Assembly (NCBI GenBank): GCA_964351865.1
Contig: CAYGPJ010000013.1
Coordinates: 38,179 to 102,178 of the forward strand
Length of the DNA stretch: 64,000 bases
Source: JBCDJI01 sp964351865
Lineage (GTDB): Bacteria > Verrucomicrobiota > Verrucomicrobiia > Methylacidiphilales > JBCBYL01
Direction of reading: 5' to 3'
Shown: positions 62,999 to 64,000 of the stretch, piece after piece
Layout: each line of letters starts with the position of its first letter
Position numbering within the stretch: the first letter of the stretch is position 1
The notes under the pieces: generated by a model
Databases searched by the model: none
What the model was told of the DNA's origin: nothing
The model's input: the letters and a program-made list of their open reading frames with translations, nothing else
Program-made: the position numbers and the translations under genes

Positions 62999-63949
62999 AT
63001 GGTCAGTGATATTTCTTTGCTCATTGCGGGCCTTTTGTTGCTATTTTTCGGAGCTGAAGCTCTGGTCAGAGGAGCTACCGCAATTTCTTTAAGAGCCGGC
63101 ATTCCACCCCTCATTGTCGGACTGACGGTATTAGCGTTCAGCACCAGCAGTCCCGAACTGGTGGTCGGACTGAAAGCCGCCTGGACCGGCAATGGAGGTA
63201 TCTGCTTAGGTAACGTCATCGGCTCGAATATCGCCAACACCGGCCTGATCCTGGGCATTGCCGCGATCATTCTTCCCCTAGGAATTAATCGTCAGATCAT
63301 CCGGCGTGAAATTCCTGTCATGCTGGGTATGACCTTTCTTTTTGCTATCTTCATGTGGGGGGATGTCATCGGCCGCCTGGAAGGCCTGATCCTGTTTATC
63401 GGGTTGATTGCCTACGTGATTTTTTCGGTCATCACCGCTCGAAAATCCGGTGAAACCGCCCCCCCGGAGGAGGTGGAATCCGTCGCTATCAATCTGGGCC
63501 GACATTGGGCTATCGATGTTGCCATGCTGATCGGAGGCTTAGGCATACTGATACTGGGAGCGGACTTAATGGTGACTTCAGCGGTCAACATCGCTACCGC
63601 GCTCGGGGCTTCGGAAGTATTGATCGGGCTGACCATTGTGGCGATCGGCACCAGCTTGCCGGAACTGGCTACCAGCGTAGTGGCCGCACTGAAGAAACAG
63701 AGTGACCTGATGGTAGGAAACCTGATCGGCTCCAATATTTTTAATCTAGGCGCCATCCTCGGCAGCGCTTCCCTGCTCCGGCCCATCGCCAACGACGGTA
63801 TCACTGTCATCGACATCTCCATCTTACTACTCTTCAGTATGGCCCTGATCCCGATTATGCTGACGAACTATAAAATCAGTCGCATTGAGGGCGTTTTACT
63901 GCTGGTCGGTTATCTGGGATACATGGGTTACCTCGCCATTCAGATCTAG
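62999..63949 (+). CDS. calcium/sodium antiporter (CaxA/YrbG-like)
   Basis: 316 aa, ten or eleven TM helices in two inverted repeats. Each repeat has the CaCA alpha motif: FSTSSPELVVGLKAAW (about 47-62) and AIGTSLPELATSVVAA (about 218-233), with GNVIGSNIANTGLILG and GNLIGSNIFNLGAILG. K+-independent Na+/Ca2+ exchanger family. Ends 51 bp before the window edge; the remaining bases (63950-64000) hold no visible gene. Confidence 0.93.
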   Translation: MVSDISLLIAGLLLLFFGAEALVRGATAISLRAGIPPLIVGLTVLAFSTSSPELVVGLKAAWTGNGGICLGNVIGSNIANTGLILGIAAIILPLGINRQIIRREIPVMLGMTFLFAIFMWGDVIGRLEGLILFIGLIAYVIFSVITARKSGETAPPEEVESVAINLGRHWAIDVAMLIGGLGILILGADLMVTSAVNIATALGASEVLIGLTIVAIGTSLPELATSVVAALKKQSDLMVGNLIGSNIFNLGAILGSASLLRPIANDGITVIDISILLLFSMALIPIMLTNYKISRIEGVLLLVGYLGYMGYLAIQI

Positions 63950-64000
63950 CCCTTGAACAAGCGTGAAGGGAAGAGGTATTTGGGATAAAAAAACTCGAAA

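Overview
The window looks like a chromosomal segment from a Verrucomicrobiota bacterium (inference; possibly Opitutae/Puniceicoccales-like). The basis is the start of a dcw (division and cell wall) cluster with mraZ, rsmH, ftsL and ftsI, a PEP-CTERM protein, a TIGR02597-type exported protein, and a type II secretion locus mixed with verrucomicrobial-type exported proteins. I saw no rRNA, tRNA or CRISPR array.

Layout. (1) 1-3050: the dcw cluster start on the minus strand. It has a textbook MraZ operator (four TGGGN boxes at 10-bp period) overlapping its promoter, and two unannotated small ORFs (55 and 56 codons) between mraZ and rsmH. (2) 3058-39874: a Tn7-like transposon of about 36.8 kb. A 5-bp target duplication (TGATA) and near-identical terminal repeats bound it, and shared TnsB-type sites lie inside both ends. 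It carries tnsA, tnsB, tnsC and tniQ and stops just upstream of the mraZ -35 box. (3) 39880-41410: a diverged second transposon-end-like sequence and a REP-associated (RAYT) transposase. (4) 41499-59951: a type II secretion system (gspG-H-I-J-K-L-M, then gspC-like, gspD, gspE, gspF). Its two halves are separated by a hipBA toxin-antitoxin pair, a subtilisin-like protease, a TPR protein, a PEP-CTERM protein and a TIGR02597 protein. REP/MITE-like palindromes are scattered through it. (5) 60417-63949: housekeeping genes, including a fructosamine kinase-like protein, an LMW tyrosine phosphatase, a TPR protein and a Ca2+/Na+ antiporter.

Transposon cargo. (a) 8.0-9.9 kb: a candidate small RNA, a small HTH protein and an RHH-domain protein. 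(b) 9.95-14.2 kb: a defence module read as short type II CBASS: a DUF6602-like nuclease, a DncV-type CD-NTase, and an E2-like protein interrupted by an in-frame TGA. Divergent to it lies a sigma-factor-like protein / 150-aa protein / ImmA-type protease set that resembles a CapH-CapP regulatory pair with a sigma-like protein in place of the repressor. (c) 14.2-30.2 kb: a heavy-metal island with two complete HME-RND pumps, two CDF exporters, a glutaredoxin-MauE fusion and several His/Cys-rich exported proteins, without a recognisable regulator. (d) 30.3-39.6 kb: probable defence or nucleotide-processing genes: a DEAD helicase-PD-(D/E)XK nuclease fusion, an RHH protein / cysteine peptidase pair, a tight four-gene operon (GHKL ATPase, STAS-like DUF4325, 124-aa protein, Cys-rich Fe-S-like protein), a 5'-nucleotidase-like HAD protein and two metallophosphoesterases.

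The strongest candidates for something undescribed are the four-gene GHKL/STAS/Fe-S operon (34249-37190), the sigma/ImmA-controlled CBASS variant (9952-14186), and the Tn7-like element next to the dcw promoter. All functional assignments come from reading motifs in the sequence; no database search was run.
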